A stretch of 64,000 bases of DNA from assembly GCF_010915705.1 (NCBI RefSeq), contig NZ_JAAIKE010000004.1:62001-126000 (forward strand), written 5' to 3'. Under the pieces are notes generated by a model that was given only the letters and a program-made list of their open reading frames with translations, searched no databases and had not been told where the DNA came from. The translations under genes and the position numbers were made by a program. The DNA comes from Pseudotabrizicola algicola. Lineage in GTDB: Bacteria > Pseudomonadota > Alphaproteobacteria > Rhodobacterales > Rhodobacteraceae. Below are positions 63,319-64,000 of this stretch, in pieces. The first letter of the stretch is position 1; every line of letters starts with the position of its first letter.

Positions 63319-64000
63319 GTGACCACTGCCCATCTGAGCGAGAGTGATCGGACCAAGCCCGCGCCCATTCCCGGCGCGGCCAATGGCGTGGGCACCCCGG
63401 TGATCGAGATTCGGGGTCTGCACAAGGCCTATGGCTCGCTCGAGGTGCTCAAGGGTGTGGACCTGACGGCACCGCGCGGGCATGTCGTCAGCCTGATCGG
63501 ATCGTCGGGGTCGGGGAAATCGACGCTGCTGCGGTGTTGCAACCTTCTGGAGGACAGCCAGCAGGGCGAGATTCGCTTTGAGGGCGAGGCGGTGCGCTGG
63601 AAGGGGGAAGGGCTGAACCGCCACCCCGCCGACCGCGCACAGGTGACCCGCATCCGCACAAATCTGTCGATGGTGTTCCAGCAGTTCAACCTGTGGTCTC
63701 ACATGACGATTCTGCAGAATGTGATGGAGGCGCCGGTGACGGTGCTGAAGCGCGATCCGGGCGAGGTCGAGGCGAAGGCGCGGGAATATCTGGCCAAGGT
63801 GGGCATTGCCGACAAGGCCGATGCATGGCCTGCGATGCTGTCGGGCGGGCAGCAACAGCGCGCCGCGATTGCGCGGGCGCTGTGCATGGAGCCGCGCGCC
63901 CTGTTGTTCGACGAGCCGACAAGCGCGCTGGACCCGGAACTGGAGCAAGAGGTGATCCGCGTGATCAAGGCGCTGGCCGAAGAAGGGCGCACGATGATCC
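63319..64000 (+). CDS. Polar amino acid ABC transporter ATP-binding protein (cut by window edge)
   Basis: The first 227 residues of an ATPase of the HisP/GlnQ/AapP class. The Walker A is GSSGSGKST (61-69), the Q-loop [13 protein letters not shown], the signature [15 protein letters not shown] and the Walker [14 protein letters not shown]. An N-terminal extension of about 28 residues precedes the ATPase fold. The start is a GTG with GAGGCAAA upstream. The binding protein and permeases, if linked, lie to the right of the window. Confidence 0.9.
   Translation, partial: MTTAHLSESDRTKPAPIPGAANGVGTPVIEIRGLHKAYGSLEVLKGVDLTAPRGHVVSLIGSSGSGKSTLLRCCNLLEDSQQGEIRFEGEAVRWKGEGLNRHPADRAQVTRIRTNLSMVFQQFNLWSHMTILQNVMEAPVTVLKRDPGEVEAKAREYLAKVGIADKADAWPAMLSGGQQQRAAIARALCMEPRALLFDEPTSALDPELEQEVIRVIKALAEEGRTMI

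Noticed and set aside
1-64000. tRNA genes, CRISPR arrays, insertion sequences or prophage segments
   Set aside because: No cloverleaf-like sequence, regularly spaced repeat, transposase or phage structural block was seen apart from the single GTA spike-base gene and the tmRNA acceptor piece.

Overview
The window looks like a chromosomal segment of a member of the Rhodobacterales (Alphaproteobacteria, Rhodobacter/Paracoccus relatives). The base composition is strongly GC-rich throughout. The gene neighbourhoods (surE-pcm-nlpD; coxB-ctaB-ctaG-coxC-surf1-thrC; trpGDC-moaC-moeA-lexA, then comEC, gltX and gltA), a permuted two-piece tmRNA gene with tag ANDNRAPVALAA, a GAAC-N7-GAAC LexA box and a homologue of the gene transfer agent spike-base protein Rcc01079 all fit that group. 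I saw no insertion sequence, prophage, CRISPR array, rRNA or tRNA gene. Gene density is very high and no gene-free stretch clearly exceeds 300 bases; the longest, 21352-21647, holds a terminator and the tmRNA promoter.

Layout. 1-4.6 kb: a partial pirin and an M20 amidohydrolase on the minus strand, then surE-pcm-nlpD. 4.6-5.8 kb: a GTA-type spike base gene and a peptidoglycan-binding protein. 5.9-17.2 kb: an accessory catabolic locus. A CUT1 sugar ABC transporter is translationally coupled to an argininosuccinate-lyase-like enzyme and a ROK kinase (minus strand). Divergent from it are a ROK repressor, a large PIG-L deacetylase fused to a C-terminal amidotransferase-like domain, and a DMT exporter (plus strand). 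This is the least ordinary part of the window and probably handles one unidentified, conjugated or N-acylated sugar-like compound.

17.2-25.8 kb: a membrane-anchored FMN glutamate-synthase-like protein, AcuI, a PotD-like binding protein, ssrA, a DUF1194 protein, a GlcD-like flavoprotein, an MBL-like protein and an acetyltransferase. 25.8-32.7 kb (minus strand): M16 peptidase, thrC and the aa3 oxidase assembly cluster, with two intergenic hairpins that may set relative expression. 32.9-36.3 kb: tldD, a small membrane protein and a YibQ-type divergent deacetylase. 36.4-41.3 kb: tryptophan, molybdenum cofactor and SOS genes. 41.3-46.3 kb: comEC, gltX, gltA.

46.3-53.5 kb: a DUF2235 hydrolase, an orphan molybdopterin hydroxylase subunit, ornithine decarboxylase divergent from an Lrp-type regulator, and an HxlR-type regulator divergent from a DUF1428-VOC pair with a clear palindrome between them. 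53.6-64 kb: valS, an inverted repeat, a DUF1992 protein, a HisC-like aminotransferase, a DUF4177 protein, gatB with a coupled unknown gene, a transglycosylase-like lipoprotein, a TerB-like protein, a PhnD-like protein, and a polar amino acid ABC ATPase that runs off the right edge.
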